Assembly (NCBI GenBank): GCA_027422505.1 | Contig: JAPQWV010000005.1 | Location: 18,952,001 to 19,016,000, forward strand | Length of the DNA stretch: 64,000 bases | Direction of reading: 5' to 3' | DNA from: Craterostigma plantagineum | Taxonomy: Eukaryota; Streptophyta; Magnoliopsida; Lamiales; Linderniaceae | In this document: piece by piece, positions 1 through 11,530 of the stretch | Layout of the letters: the number at the start of each line of letters is the position of its first letter | Position numbering within the stretch: the first letter of the stretch is position 1 | The notes under the pieces: generated by a model | What the model saw: the letters and a program-made list of their open reading frames with translations, nothing else | Told to the model about the DNA's origin: nothing | The model's database searches: none | Translations under genes and position numbers: made by a program

Positions 1-122
1 GAACCTTGAACCTTCGCTCTCGACCTTTGCCCGTCCCGCCCTCATCGCAGGGCCTTCGAACACTTTATCAAAGAATTTGATAAACCAATAAGGAAATTGC
101 GTACCTTCTTAACAACCGCATT

Positions 123-1011
123 TCACCTGGTTTGGCCCGTCGTAACCCTAGCTTCATGGCTCCCATACTCGAACCATTCCAACCTATTCAATCGAATCTT
201 TTGAGACCTCTCTTTCGATTCCCAGGTCTGCGCTTTCGTGGCCTTCGATTCTTCACTCAAGAATCCCTTCCACCTCAAGCTATCCTCGCTTCCACTCGAA
301 CGAGCAATTCCTGGCTTTACCGAAGCATCATTCGCACCGTTCTCCACCTCAAGTTGAAGATTCTCAGCAGCGTTTCGACCTGCATTCACACCTTCACACC
401 TTCTTGAGGTCACCGATCCATTCTTGGACCCAATCGACACCTTCGCCAAGCCACCATCATCGCAAATCACAGCCTCAACATGGTATTCACCTCCGAGCTG
501 CAATTTCCGCCTTCGATGTGGGCACAATCTCCGAATGTGGCCTTCCTCATGGCAATGGTAACACTTTATGGGCTTCTTGGACTCCTTCTTCACAGCCCTC
601 TTTGATCACCCAGTTCGATCTCACGCACAAAGACTCACCCGAGGTACACTTTCTTTACTCGGTTAGGGTTTTGAGCTGCTTCGAGGCGATCCTTGGGAGC
701 GCTTTCTTCGACTTCAGAGCCTTCCTTGTGTAAAGAACGTCCAATCTCTTCCATAGCCCGCCCGGCGTGGTCTCCTTCAACACCTTTGAAAGAGCACCAT
801 CTCCAAGACTCAAGATTATCAAGCTTTGAGCCTTCGCTTGCATCGTCTTCTTGACAATCGCACTCATACCCTTCGGAATCATGTGCACCTCTGCCTTCAA
901 GGCTTCCTCCAATCCTTCTTGGATGAGCACAGCCTTCATCTTGAGCTTCCACATCACAAGATCGTCCCATTCGTTGAATTTCTTCAATTCGAACCCAATT
1001 TGCGCCATCAT
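123..1011 (-). pseudogene. Degenerate gag of array unit 1
   Basis: Translation on the minus strand begins MMAQIGFELKKF at 1011, a typical plant Copia gag N-terminus. It continues to about 655 and resumes in another frame at 593 with a CCHC zinc knuckle (CYHCHEEGHIRRLC) before running out at 123. The central part of a normal gag is missing: the UBN2-like region is about half the usual length. The protein is therefore truncated and frameshifted. The protease-like tail is not followed by any pol domain. Confidence 0.7.
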
Positions 1012-1048
1012 CTTCGCCGCGTGATTGCTCCACGTTCACCGCACCAAT

Positions 1049-1218
1049 TGTAGTGATTTTTATCTACCCAATTCCAGCCCAAGCCCAGGCCCGTATAAGC
1101 TTGTGGGGTTCCTCTCTAAAACCAAATTGGCAATAGAGGGAGTGAACCCACAAGCTTATAAACCTCTCAATTTTTCTTTTAATTCATCGGTGTGGGAGTC
1201 GAGTTTGCACACCCAACA
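1049..1218 (-). repeat. LTR-B, copy 1 (170 bp)
   Basis: Starts TGTAGTG and ends CCCAACA on the plus strand, between the gag start region and the 237-bp spacer. It contains the near-palindromic pair TATAAGCTTGTGGG / CCCACAAGCTTATA. It matches 3357-3526 and 5668-5837 at the same length. Confidence 0.75.
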
Positions 1219-1455
1219 ATCCTCCCCTCAAACTCAAGACCACACAACGGGCCTTCCTTTCAACGATAATCATCGTACCGCCGTTCCTCTTCAACGGGAC
1301 CCGCCGCCTGACCACCTTCAAGGTCAGGAAGACTTTCGACACAAGGCACCAATCATTTTACAAGGGCCGGGGACACACCACCCACACCGTATCCGGGCTA
1401 GAATTTCTCCATCTGAAGGCAACATCACGTGTTCGTCCGTGCTCACCGCACCAAT

Positions 1456-2199
1456 TGTCGAGAAATCGGCGCCTATGAGTTCGCCTTTGGATAAGGCTTC
1501 GAGCGATTGGTCGGTGTCGTGTGGAGAGGCCGGCTTGTGTACGTATCGACTCGAAGAAAGAAGAAACAAAACAAAAGAAAAAACAGGGGAATTAACGTGG
1601 TTCGACCCCAAGTTGGGTCTACGTCCACGGACCGAAATCTCAATTATATTTCGAACTATTTTCAGAGATTACAAGCCTCACACTTTCTCTCTAATTCACT
1701 AGTACAAAAGTCGAGCTAATTCCTTCTATTTATAGACGAGAAATGACCTAGAAGGTTCCTACTCAGTCATCGAAACGGTTAATAGCAGTTATCAAGAATC
1801 TGCTACGCATCACGGCCTTGTACACGCTTCGTCACGGCCGTGACATGATCGGGGCTCCAATTCTTCACGTTTCGCTCTTCGTCACGGCCTCGTACATTTC
1901 CATTCACGGCCGTGACACTTTCCCGCATTCAAACGATCTTCATTCGCGCCATGTCGCTGCTTCTGGTACTGTTCACGGGCAAGTGGTGACCGAGTCACGG
2001 CCGTGACTGGGCCGGGCAGCAGAACCATTATTCCAGCCAGTTACTGTTCACGGACGTGACAACCTTTGCATATGGCCGTGAAGAGTAGCTGCGAGCGTCT
2101 TACGATGCGCTCTTTGCTCCGATCCCGCCCCGATCGATTCCCAACTCGTCCCACCGATCTTAGCACCGAATACGAGTTTTGGGTCATCAATTCCTAACA
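1456..2199 (-). repeat. LTR-A, copy 1 (744 bp)
   Basis: Starts TGTCGAG and ends CCTAACA on the plus strand. It is followed by a purine-rich stretch in minus-strand sense (ATCTCCAACTTGG on the plus strand), as expected for a polypurine tract. It contains several copies of the 12-bp palindrome TCACGGCCGTGA, at 1832-1843, 1904-1915 and 1995-2006, plus a variant near 2049. Confidence 0.7.
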
Positions 2200-2430
2200 A
2201 TCTCCAACTTGGACCAAGACGACTCATCTTCAAGAAGTTCTTCATCAATCAAGGTCAATGATTGCCCTCTTCGACTTCTCACGTCGACGACCCGCAAAAC
2301 TCCACCTCGAACCTTGAACCTTCGCTCTCGACCTTTGCCCGTCCCGCCCTCATCGCATGGCCTTCGAACACTTTATCAAAGAATTTGATAAACCAATAAG
2401 GAAATTGCGTACCTTCTTAACAACCGCATT

Positions 2431-3319
2431 TCACCTGGTTTGGCCCGTCGTAACCCTAGCTTCATGGCTCCCATACTCGAACCATTCCAAGCTATTCAAT
2501 CGAATCTTTTGAGACCTCTCTTTCGATTCCCAGGTCTGCGCTTTCGTGGCCTTCGATTCTTCACTCAAGAATCCCTTCCACCTCAAGCTATCCTCGCTTC
2601 CACTCGAACGAGCAATTCCTGGCTTTACCGAAGCATCATTCGCACCGTTCTCCACCTCAAGTTGAAGATTCTCAGCAGCGTTTCGACCTGCATTCACACC
2701 TTCACACCTTCTTGAGGTCACCGATCCATTCTTGGACCCAATCGACACCTTCGCCAAGCCACCATCATCGCAAATCACAGCCTCAACATGGTATTCACCT
2801 CCGAGCTGCAATTTCCGCCTTCGATGTGGGCACAATCTCCGAATGTGGCCTTCCTCATGGCAATGGTAACACTTTATGGGCTTCTTGGACTCCTTCTTCA
2901 CAGCCCTCTTTGATCACCCAGTTCGATCTCACGCACAAAGACTCACCCGAGGTACACTTTCTTTACTCGGTTAGGGTTTTGAGCTGCTTCGAGGCGATCC
3001 TTGGGAGCGCTTTCTTCGACTTCAGAGCCTTCCTTGTGTAAAGAACGTCCAATCTCTTCCATAGCCCGCCCGGCGTGGTCTCCTTCAACACCTTTGAAAG
3101 AGCACCATCTCCAAGACTCAAGATTATCAAGCTTTGAGCCTTCGCTTGCATCGTCTTCTTGACAATCGCACTCATACCCTTCGGAATCATGTGCACCTCT
3201 GCCTTCAAGGCTTCCTCCAATCCTTCTTGGATGAGCACAGCCTTCATCTTGAGCTTCCACATCACAAGATCGTCCCATTCGTTGAATTTCTTCAATTCGA
3301 ACCCAATTTGCGCCATCAT
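2431..3319 (-). pseudogene. Degenerate gag of array unit 2
   Basis: Virtually the same sequence as the unit-1 gag, with the same internal deletion, the same frame break between the N-terminal part and the CCHC knuckle, and only isolated substitutions. The shared lesions show that the damage predates the tandem amplification. Confidence 0.7.
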
Positions 3320-3356
3320 CTTCGCCGCGTGATTGCTCCACGTTCACCGCACCAAT

Positions 3357-3526
3357 TGTAGTGATTTTTATCTACCCAATTCCAGCCCAAGCCCAGGCCC
3401 GTATAAGCTTGTGGGGTTCCTCTCTAAAACCAAATTGGCAATAGAGGGAGTGAACCCACAAGCTTATAAACCTCTCAATTTTTCTTTTAATTCATCGGTG
3501 TGGGAGTCGAGTTTGCACACCCAACA
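3357..3526 (-). repeat. LTR-B, copy 2 (170 bp)
   Basis: Second copy of the 170-bp terminal repeat, apparently identical to copy 1, at the equivalent place in unit 2. Confidence 0.75.
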
Positions 3527-3763
3527 ATCCTCCCCTCAAACTCAAGACCACACAACGGGCCTTCCTTTCAACGATAATCATCGTACCGCCGTTCCTCTTC
3601 AACGGGACCCGCCGCCTGACCACCTTCAAGGTCAGGAAGACTTTCGACACAAGGCACCAATCATTTTACAAGGGCCGGGGACACACCACCCACACCGTAT
3701 CCGGGCTAGAATTTCTCCATCTGAAGGCAACATCACGTGTTCGTCCGTGCTCACCGCACCAAT

Positions 3764-4484
3764 TGTCGAGAAATCGGCGCCTATGAGTTCGCCTTTGGAT
3801 AAGGCTTCGAGCGATTGGTCGGTGTCGTGTGGAGAGGCCGGCTTGTGTACGTATCGACTCGAAGAAAGAAGAAACAAAACAAAAGAAAAAACAGGGGAAT
3901 TAACGTGGTTCGACCCCAAGTTGGGTCTACGTCCACGGACCGAAATCTCAATTATATTTCGAACTATTTTCAGAGATTACAAGCCTCACACTTTCTCTCT
4001 AATTCACTAGACAAAAGTCGAGCTAATTCCTTCTATTTATAGACGAGAAATGACCTAGAAGTTTCCTACTCAGTCATCGAAACGGTTAATAGCAGTTATC
4101 AAGAATCTGCTACGCATCACGGCCTTGTACACGCTTCGTCACGGTCGTGACATGATCGGGGCTCCAATTCTTTGCTTTCCGCTCTTCGTCACGGCCGTGA
4201 CACTTTCGCATTCAAACGATCTTCATTCGCGCCATATCGCTGCTTCTGGTACTGTTCACGGGCAAGTGGTGACCCAATCACGGCCGTGACTGGGCCGGGC
4301 ATCAGAACCATTATTCCAGCCAGTTACTGTTCACGGCCGTGACCACCTTTGCATGTGGCCGTGAAGAGTAGCTGCGAGAATCTTACGATGCGCTCTTTGC
4401 TCCGATCCCGCCCCGATCGATTCCAACTCGTTCCCACCGATCTTAGCACCGAATATACGAGTTTTGGGTCATCAATTCCTAACA
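3764..4484 (-). repeat. LTR-A, copy 2 (721 bp)
   Basis: Same ends as copy 1. It is shorter by a small deletion near 4170-4200, where one palindrome-containing segment has been lost. Exact TCACGGCCGTGA words remain near 4190, 4280 and 4331, with a variant near 4140. Confidence 0.7.
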
Positions 4485-4922
4485 ATCTCCACCTTGAACC
4501 AAGAACTCGACTCATCTTCAAGAAGTTCTTCATCAATCAAGGCCAACGATTGCCCTCTTCGACTTCTCACGTCGACGACCCGCAAAACTCCACCTCGAAC
4601 CTTGAACCTTCGCTCCTTAGCTCGACCTTTGCCCGTCCCGCCCTCAGCGCAGGGCCTTCGAACACCTTATCAAAGAATTTGATAAACCAATAAGGAAATT
4701 GCGTACCTTCTTAACAACCGCATTTCACCTGGTTTGGCCCGTCGTAACCCTAGCTTCATGGCTCCCATACTCGAACCATTCCAAGCTATTCAATCGAATC
4801 TTTTGAGACCTCTCTTTCGATTCCCAGGTCTGTGCTTTCGTGGCCTTCGATTCTTCACTCAAGAATCCCTTCCACCTCAAGCTATCCTCGCTTCCACTCG
4901 AACGAGCAATTCCTGGCCTTAC

Positions 4923-5630
4923 CTAAGCGTCCTTCGCACCGTTCTCCACCTCAAGTTGAAGATTCTCAGCAGTGTTTCGACCTGCATTCACACCTTCACA
5001 CCTTCTTGAGGTCACCGATCCATTCTTGGACCCAATCGACACCATCACCAAGCCACCATCATCGCAAATCACATCCCCAACATGGTCTTCACCTCCGAGC
5101 TGCAATTTTCGCCTTCGATGTTAGCACAATCTCCGAATGTGGCCTTCCTCATGGCAATGGTAACACTTTATGGGCTTCTTGGACTCCTTCTTCACAGCCC
5201 TCTTCGAATGCTTGGCCTCCTTTATCACCCAGTTCGATCTCACGCACAAAGACTCACCCGAGGTACACTTTCTTGACTCGGTTAGGGTTTTGAGCTGCTT
5301 CGAGGCGATCGTTCGGAGCGCTTTCTTCGACTTCAGAGCCTTCCTTGTGTAAAGAACGTCTAATCTCTTCCATAGCCCGCCCGGCGTGGTCTCCTTCAAC
5401 ACCTTTGAAAGAGCACCATCTCCAAGACTCAAGATTATCAAGCTTTGAGCCTTCGCTTGCATCGTCTTCTTGGCAATCGCACTCATACCCTTCGAAATCA
5501 TGTGCGCATCTGCCTTCAAGGCTTCCTCCAATCCTTCTTGGATGAGTATAGCCTTCATCTTGAGCTTCCACAGCCCAAGATCGTCCCCTTCGTTGAATTT
5601 CTTCAATTCGAACCCAATTTGCGCCATCAT
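4923..5630 (-). pseudogene. Degenerate gag of array unit 3
   Basis: Most complete of the three. The frame from 5630 stays open to 5121 (169 codons), joining the N-terminal gag region directly to the CCHC knuckle (CYHCHEEGHIRRLC), then stops. The tail continues in another frame to 4923. Unlike units 1 and 2 it has a few extra codons at 5195-5225 that restore the junction, so this unit is closer to the ancestral arrangement. Confidence 0.65.
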
Positions 5631-5667
5631 CTTCGCCGCGTGATTGCTCCACGCTCACCGCACCAAT

Positions 5668-5837
5668 TGTAGTGATTTTTATCTACCCAATTCCAGCCCA
5701 AGCCCAGGCCCGTATAAGCTTGTGGGGTTCCTCTCTAAAACCAATTGGCAATAGAGGGAGTGAACCCACAAGCTTATAAACCTCTCAGTTTTTCTTTTTA
5801 ATTCATCAGTGTGGGAGTCGAATTTGCACACCCAGCA
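5668..5837 (-). repeat. LTR-B, copy 3 and right edge of the array
   Basis: Third copy, with a few substitutions and ending CCCAGCA. Similarity to the array stops abruptly after it, and unique AT-rich DNA begins. In minus-strand sense this is the 5' LTR of the outermost unit. Confidence 0.75.
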
Positions 5838-6787
5838 ACACTAATATATACACACGTAGAACTGCCAACCCTATAACACAAAAAAGTTGCGTATTGAAAT
5901 AAAAAAAATCCATAATTTAGTTATTTTTCATTGAAACATTATCTTGGAATGTCGAGTCAATAAGGTTTTACAAAGTTCCTCGCTACTATGATTATAGATG
6001 TACATATAGCTGGTAAAAAATGATTAAATTGTGAAGTTCATCGGTACCATATTTTTCAGGTTTACAGATAATGCAACCACCAAGTTACAACAAATAGTAC
6101 GGAATTCTTATTATAACACCTCTTACGTGTTGTTTAAGGTTGTTTTGGTATATTTATGTATCCTTTTGTTTGATATATCATCTCTAAAAAGAAGAATTGC
6201 GGAGTGATCATCATCTCCGTTAAGACTCAATATGAAAATATTAATTTTGGCCACAAACAAAATGAAAGAGCAATTTGCAATGCTGTCTGCAATATGTCCA
6301 TATATCTACTTGCAGTGACAGTTGAAGTATCAATGCAGAAATAAAAATGCTCCCAAATCACCACAAGATCTATTATTAAATAACTTAACAACACACTATA
6401 AGCATGGGGCATCCACACACATTCCACATATATACACATCTCACAATAGCTTGCAATAGTAAGTCATACTCGTAGATCTCCCAAACCCTAAGAATGCTAC
6501 AAATTGGGGAAAAAGAAAAGTCTAAAAATGATTAAAAAAAAACATCATTAATTTGTTCCACACCACAAGGTAAGTACAACCATGAAAGAAAACCCTAGCT
6601 CCCTAAGACATACAAATGACTCAATCATGAAAAACATGGCATATAAGCAATTTCTGATTGTTAGATGCACTCGTGCACTATATATGTACGAGGAGAGCAA
6701 TGCAACAACTACATAAATCTCCTTTATATATGTATTGAAATCCTGAAAACACAACATAGTCAAGAGATAGATTAACCTCACAATCAA
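5838..6787. other. Intergenic, nothing recognised
   Basis: AT-rich unique DNA between the retrotransposon array and the 3' end of the zinc-finger gene. The short open frames have no recognisable motif. The right part should hold the 3' UTR of the minus-strand zinc-finger gene. Confidence 0.5.
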
Positions 6788-7372
6788 TCACCGTTTTGGG
6801 TTGTGTCCTAACCTAAGCTCCAAATCGACCTCATCCTTTCTATTTTCATCTATGAAGTCAATCACTTCAACGTTTGTCTTCAATCCGAACTTAAGGCTCA
6901 AATTCTCATGTTCATGTCCATATTTATGCATTTCGAGCCTTGACGCATGTAGATTCGACCCAATTTGGACACTATTAGGGTTTGATGGTGGCAAGTAGGC
7001 TTTGTAGCTCAGCTTTTCTTGTACCGACATGTAATAGTTCAGCTGCTGCTGAAGTTGAAACTGAAGGTGGCGATCGTCGAAATTAGGAATAATTCGATTA
7101 GGGATATACCTAAAATTTGAATATATTTCGTTCTTCCCCTTCATATTACCAAGCAAGGGCTCTTCTTGAATGTTGATCTTCTGCTTCGCCTTGGCCTTAT
7201 CTTTCCTATGTATGTTCATGTGCCCTCCTAAAGCTTGCGCGTTTGTAAAGCCACGTTTGCAAAAATTGCATTTGTAGGATCTTACGCCTCCAATGTTGTC
7301 CCCCGTTAATTTTTCTTGTCTTCGTTCATCATTTTCAGAATCATCAGCACTGAATAATTTACCAGGAGCCAT
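6788..7372 (-). CDS. Single C2H2 zinc-finger transcriptional repressor with EAR motif (SUPERMAN/TAC1-like)
   Basis: Intronless, 194 residues. One plant-type C2H2 finger lies at residues 33-55 (C35, C38, H51, H55) and carries the QALGGH signature (residues 46-51) used by plant fingers for DNA contact. The C-terminus ends in DLELRLG (183-189), an EAR/LxLxL motif of the SUPERMAN class that recruits TOPLESS-type corepressors. The middle is rich in Gln and Asn. The finger sequence resembles the TAC1/SUPERMAN subfamily, whose members act in the nucleus on floral or organ development. I chose the ATG at 7372 (MAPGKLF): the frame is open further upstream, but only to a TTG at 7432, and a TATA box at 7421-7429 lies inside that extension. 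Exact orthology cannot be settled from sequence reading alone. Confidence 0.85.
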   Translation of the reverse strand: MAPGKLFSADDSENDERRQEKLTGDNIGGVRSYKCNFCKRGFTNAQALGGHMNIHRKDKAKAKQKINIQEEPLLGNMKGKNEIYSNFRYIPNRIIPNFDDRHLQFQLQQQLNYYMSVQEKLSYKAYLPPSNPNSVQIGSNLHASRLEMHKYGHEHENLSLKFGLKTNVEVIDFIDENRKDEVDLELRLGHNPKR

Positions 7373-7420
7373 GTGAAGATTATTTTTTCCTTTATTTTTC
7401 CTTCTATATGGTGGGATTAG

Positions 7421-7429
7421 TATATATAG
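7421..7429 (-). promoter_or_regulatory. TATA box of the zinc-finger gene
   Basis: Minus-strand CTATATATA, about 50 bp upstream of the chosen ATG at 7372. Transcription would start near 7395, giving a very short 5' UTR. Confidence 0.5.
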
Positions 7430-7432
7430 CAA

Positions 7433-8384
7433 AGTGAGAACCGAATAGATGTCCTAAGAAATTGTGTTAGGGCTGGATTAAATATAAATAGAAATGGAAG
7501 ACAACGTTGAGCGAGCTATTAACGCGTTTGTCTTTGTCCCGTTGTAATAATTTATATTTATATATTATACTTGAGGTAGAAAGTTTTGTTGGAATTTTGC
7601 ATTTGTTTTAATGTATATTTTGGCCGGCTAATCACTAGTTTGCACAAATCAGTGTATTGTTTCGAAATAAAAAAATACTTGGGACATCAGAAAATCCGTA
7701 TTTATACCCACCATTCCACGTATTAATCAGTGGAAGAAAAGATATATAATGTTTCGAAATAAAATATGCATGAGTGTTTCAAACGCGGCAGACATGATTA
7801 TGACAATCATGAAGAACAAACTGTGCTGTCCTTGTTTACCTTGTTTCTAGAAGCAGAAGTACTTAAATCAGCACTAAGTTCATCTTATTTTCGGACCGTT
7901 TTCAGTTCGACGCAGTACCAGGAAACAAAACATGTTTGATTGTTTTCATCACTAACGCATACCACAACTTCGAAAGAAGTGGTTAGATTGAACCAACGCA
8001 TAGTAAGGAGATGTAATTCCAATAATTTTATTATTGTTATGTCCGATGATTTGGTCCGCCTAAGTACGTTTTGATTGTAACTATGCAAAGAATGCTTGCG
8101 ATCATGGTGCAGCAACAAGATTCTTTCGGCTCTATGTTTCTTTTGCTAAATTATCATTTCGTCTTTGCCGAATTTTTTTATCTATCATATGAATGATTAA
8201 TAACTCTGTAAGGATTTATTCCCACAGTTATTTTTTATCCAAAACTCTGATCTGATATCATATTTAAAAACCGGGTTATCAAAAAGTTTAAGTAGGAGCG
8301 TATCATATAATGCTTAAATTGACCAAGGAAGAACAAAAAAATTTAAATTTGTTCAACTTCAAACTCTCCTCAAGACCTCAACAA
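7433..8384. other. Intergenic, promoter side of the zinc-finger gene
   Basis: AT-rich, with no recognised gene. A 77-codon minus-strand frame at 7885-8118 has no known motif. The left part is upstream DNA of the zinc-finger gene and the right part is downstream of the cellulose-synthase-like gene. Confidence 0.4.
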
Positions 8385-11300
8385 TCAACACAAAGACGCT
8401 AAAAGCAAGATAATCCCACAAACAGCAGCAGAAAAAACGCTAACGAAAGGCGTAACTCGACCCTTATCGCGCCTCGAAACCATACCTTCGAGCAACGGGA
8501 AATTCAAAACCACGACGAACAACGACAAAAATATCTGCGCAATCATTGCATCCTTCAAACCACCCCTAAACGTCCTCAACAAACCGAAGATCAAAGCCGC
8601 CGCGTTCAGCATATAAAGACTGCACAAAGGCACCATAAAAACGAAAGGCGCTCGAAAATCGTACACCCCATTTTTGTAGAGCTCTGCTTGTTCTTCGTCG
8701 TTCGCCTTATTAGTCGGTAAAAAAAGGGGTTTCGCAAATCCAAATTTCTCCTTGACGGTTTCGATTATTGCGTACGAATAAGATGTCGTTGATTTCATCA
8801 TCCACATCCGCAGTTCGTCCCTACACGTTCTTATTACCGAGCGGCCATTATTCGAGACGACGACTTCTTGAAAGTGCTTAACTTGCGATGAGACGAAAAT
8901 AATTAGAAATAAAACAAAGTATGGGCTGGAAATCCCGGGATACAACGCAATCCCTTTCACCAAGCAAAGCTGAGGTACAACGCTCAAAGCGTAAAGCGCT
9001 GGGGAGTAAAGCGTTTTATAAGCGAAACTTGCGTAGCCCATTCCTTGGAGAATTGAAATATTCTGCGCCCCATATGTAATAAGCGGAGAAAATTTGGACA
9101 TGCCGACTTGCGATAGCCCGACAAACCATCGCGCATGTTGGACAAGAACTTCTCCCAAAGTCATGGGACTCAAGCCCAGAAAACACGGATTGGGAGGTTC
9201 GATGTACACCGAAGTCCAACCTTCGCGGTGTAGGTTTAAGCTCGTGAAGTAGTCTTCTACTAAGGAAAAGTATCTGAAACCCACCTGAAAAATTGAATAT
9301 AACGATTATTAGTTTATTAGTAAGTATTCGTCGACGGTAAATTAATTTAGTCATTCTTCGTTGGAAATTTGAATATTGCGACTTGCCTCTTGGCCCCATT
9401 TTGTGTCGATTTCGTAGTTGCAAGAAGATAGCAAATGTAGTTCGTTTTCGATGCGCTTGATATCATCTTCGGTTGATATATGTTTGTGTTTCCCAGAAAT
9501 CGACCCGATGAACTCGTTGGATGGACCGAAGGATTTTTGTAGCTCGATAACATTACCATCTTCACATGCGACAAATATGTAGATATGAATGTCATATTTT
9601 GCTTAATTATGAAGGCTGAAAACTGTAATTTTCTGACAAAGGTATTAGGTTTTCTTGCATACCTTGTTTGAATGTAGGAGGTCCGTAGAGCGATTTTCGT
9701 TTTATGTAAAAGCAAGTGCCTGAGAGGATTGGTCCCTCAAGCCCATCTAAACCTTTCCATTCTTCCTGCAAATACATTAAAATGGTCACACTGATGAGGT
9801 CTTGGCTTAGTAGTGATATATATTATATAATCACACTGACTATCAAAATACCTTGAGCAAGTCTGTCACACATGAACATATCATATTGCGCTAGTCCTTG
9901 AATTTTACCAAGCCAGATAGGCATATAAAAAAATGTATTTTACTAACTTGGTGTGGCATAGAATTGGCCCAAGTTATATATACTATGGATATTTCAAATT
10001 ATTTGATTAAGGTTGTTGGAATGATTACGACACAAACCTAATCATGGACTCTTAACATTTTGTTGAAATTTAGTCTAATAGATAATATTCATGGCAATAT
10101 GGAGACACATATACAGACAAAAGTAGTAGTTATGTTGAACTTTACCCAAATATAACGCAGCGAGCCGTCATATATATCAGTTTCAGGGCTGAGGTTATAA
10201 AATGCTTGCGGAAACTGAACAAAGCTAAGATTGTTTTCGTCTGATAATCGACGGTCGAGATGAAAGCACATCGCCTGGCGAGCCGAAGATGGATCGTTGC
10301 AAAACATATCGCAGTCTAACGTCAAAATGTAAGGCGAATTGCTCATCGTAGCGGATACCCTAAGCTGTAATAATAATTTAATCCCATCATCATTACAAAT
10401 TACCTTTAGTATATCAAGAAAAAAGTGTATTAACTCACAAGAACGTTAAGTGTCCCTGCTTTGAAATTATGAGGGCGAAAAGGCCTTTTCTCTCTCGCAA
10501 CATAAACAAGAAGAGGGATCTTTTCTTTTCCCAGATCCATCATGTTAATCACCTGAGATGTGTGTGTGTGTGTGTTTGAAATTATTTAAGAAGATATATA
10601 ATTATATAGTACAATATTATGTTGTCTACCATTCCAAAAAAAAATATTATGTTGTATAAGAATTTATTAAAACCTAACCTCAATGGTTGATGAGTGATCT
10701 CTGCTACCACTGGTTCCCATTTCTGACACTATCTTCTCCAATGAATCCTTAAACGCCTCGTAAAGTCTCTGCATTACAAATATATACAATAACCCTAAGA
10801 AAATAATGTCACGACATAAACCTACACAAACACGTGCGTGTGAGCTTGTGTGTTGTACCTTCATTTCTTTCTTCTCAGCCACAAACAACTTATCACTCTT
10901 TATCTCATAGTCATTATCAGACTCCTCAGCTGCAAAATAAGCCTTAGGACACCTAACAAAGACTCCATACTTCTTACAGAAGACAATCCAAAGCTTTGCA
11001 AATTTCCATGTCTCTCTTATGGCCATCAAAGTGACATGAGAACCTCCGTCGTCTGAAACATAGACGTTAAGCTTGTCCAAAGGGTAATCGAGGGCCAAAG
11101 CTGAAATAACTGTGTTCATTACATCTAAGCTGGGCTCTTTATTTGGGTCAGTAGTGCATATAAAGACATCAATCGAAGGTAGATTCGAATCCTCGGGTAA
11201 GTTTTCGGGGAAGGTAATTCTCTCGACTGGCCTCCATTTTGAGGCTTGTCTTAAAGCCCATGTAAAGGCGAGGATGATCTCTGAGAAGAATATTACCAAC

Positions 11301-11530
11301 TGAGGAAGAATGGGTTGATCAATTGAAGTGATTCTGTAACAGAATAAGGTTGCTAGAGCTATCCCATGGGAGAAAATATGGAGCTTAAGAATGGGTTGAT
11401 CAATTGAAGTGATTCTGTAACAGAATAAGGTTGCTAGAGCTATCCCATGGGAGAAAATATGGAGCTTGTTTATGGTTGTGTGCTTTTTGTTGGCACGAAC
11501 TTCGTTGAGAGGATGATGTTTTTTCTCCAT
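8385..11530 (-). CDS. Cellulose-synthase-like glycosyltransferase (CSLG/CSLE/CSLM group)
   Basis: Seven exons on the minus strand: 11530-10859, 10768-10679, 10552-10439, 10364-10146, 9765-9663, 9559-9387 and 9284-8385. They join in frame to 756 residues. GT2-family catalytic signatures are in order: DDGGS (160-164), LDCDMFCND (Asp 309), the VED variant of the TED motif (Asp 468) and QHARW (506-510, the QxxRW motif). Hydrophobic segments lie at the N-terminus and a cluster of TM helices at the C-terminus, as expected for a membrane-embedded polysaccharide or triterpenoid-linked glycosyltransferase. CSLG/CSLM relatives include the glucuronosyltransferases of saponin synthesis; the substrate here is unknown. 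Intron 6 uses a GC donor (AG|GCAAGT at 9387/9386), while the other introns are GT-AG. An 81-bp in-frame tandem duplication in exon 1 adds 27 residues. Without it the length (729) fits the family. Confidence 0.87.
11306..11467 (-). repeat. 81-bp in-frame tandem duplication inside the CSL gene
   Basis: Copies 11306-11386 and 11387-11467 are identical by eye. They encode two successive copies of a 27-residue segment beginning KLHIFSHGIALATLF, the first predicted membrane helix (about residues 23-49 and 50-76). CSL relatives have one such segment. Confidence 0.9.

Larger units (their letters stand above)
1..5837 (-). mobile_element. Tandem array of gag-only LTR retrotransposon units with two alternating LTR types
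   Basis: The same block starts at 1, 2309 and 4597, so the period is about 2.3 kb. Read on the minus strand, each unit runs: LTR-A (about 720-745 bp), a 237-bp spacer, LTR-B (170 bp), a broken gag, then the next LTR-A. Both LTR types are bounded by TG and CA on the plus strand and both are followed, in minus-strand sense, by the same ATTGGTGCGGTGA word, a candidate primer-binding site. Units 1 and 2 are almost identical; unit 3 is more diverged. The array leaves the window on the left and ends at the outer edge of the third LTR-B. No integrase or reverse transcriptase is visible, so the element is non-autonomous. Ordinary unequal crossing-over between LTRs of one element would give one LTR type, not two. 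Confidence 0.8.

Noticed and set aside
1025..1702. 225-codon plus-strand ORF, repeated at 3333-4010
   Set aside because: It runs through LTR-B, the spacer and LTR-A antisense to the element, has no domain, and recurs only because the unit is duplicated.
7373..7432. N-terminal extension of the zinc-finger protein
   Set aside because: It would start at TTG and overlap the TATA box; the ATG at 7372 fits the family better.
7885..8118. 77-codon minus-strand ORF as a gene
   Set aside because: No motif, AT-rich composition of spacer, no promoter or splice context.
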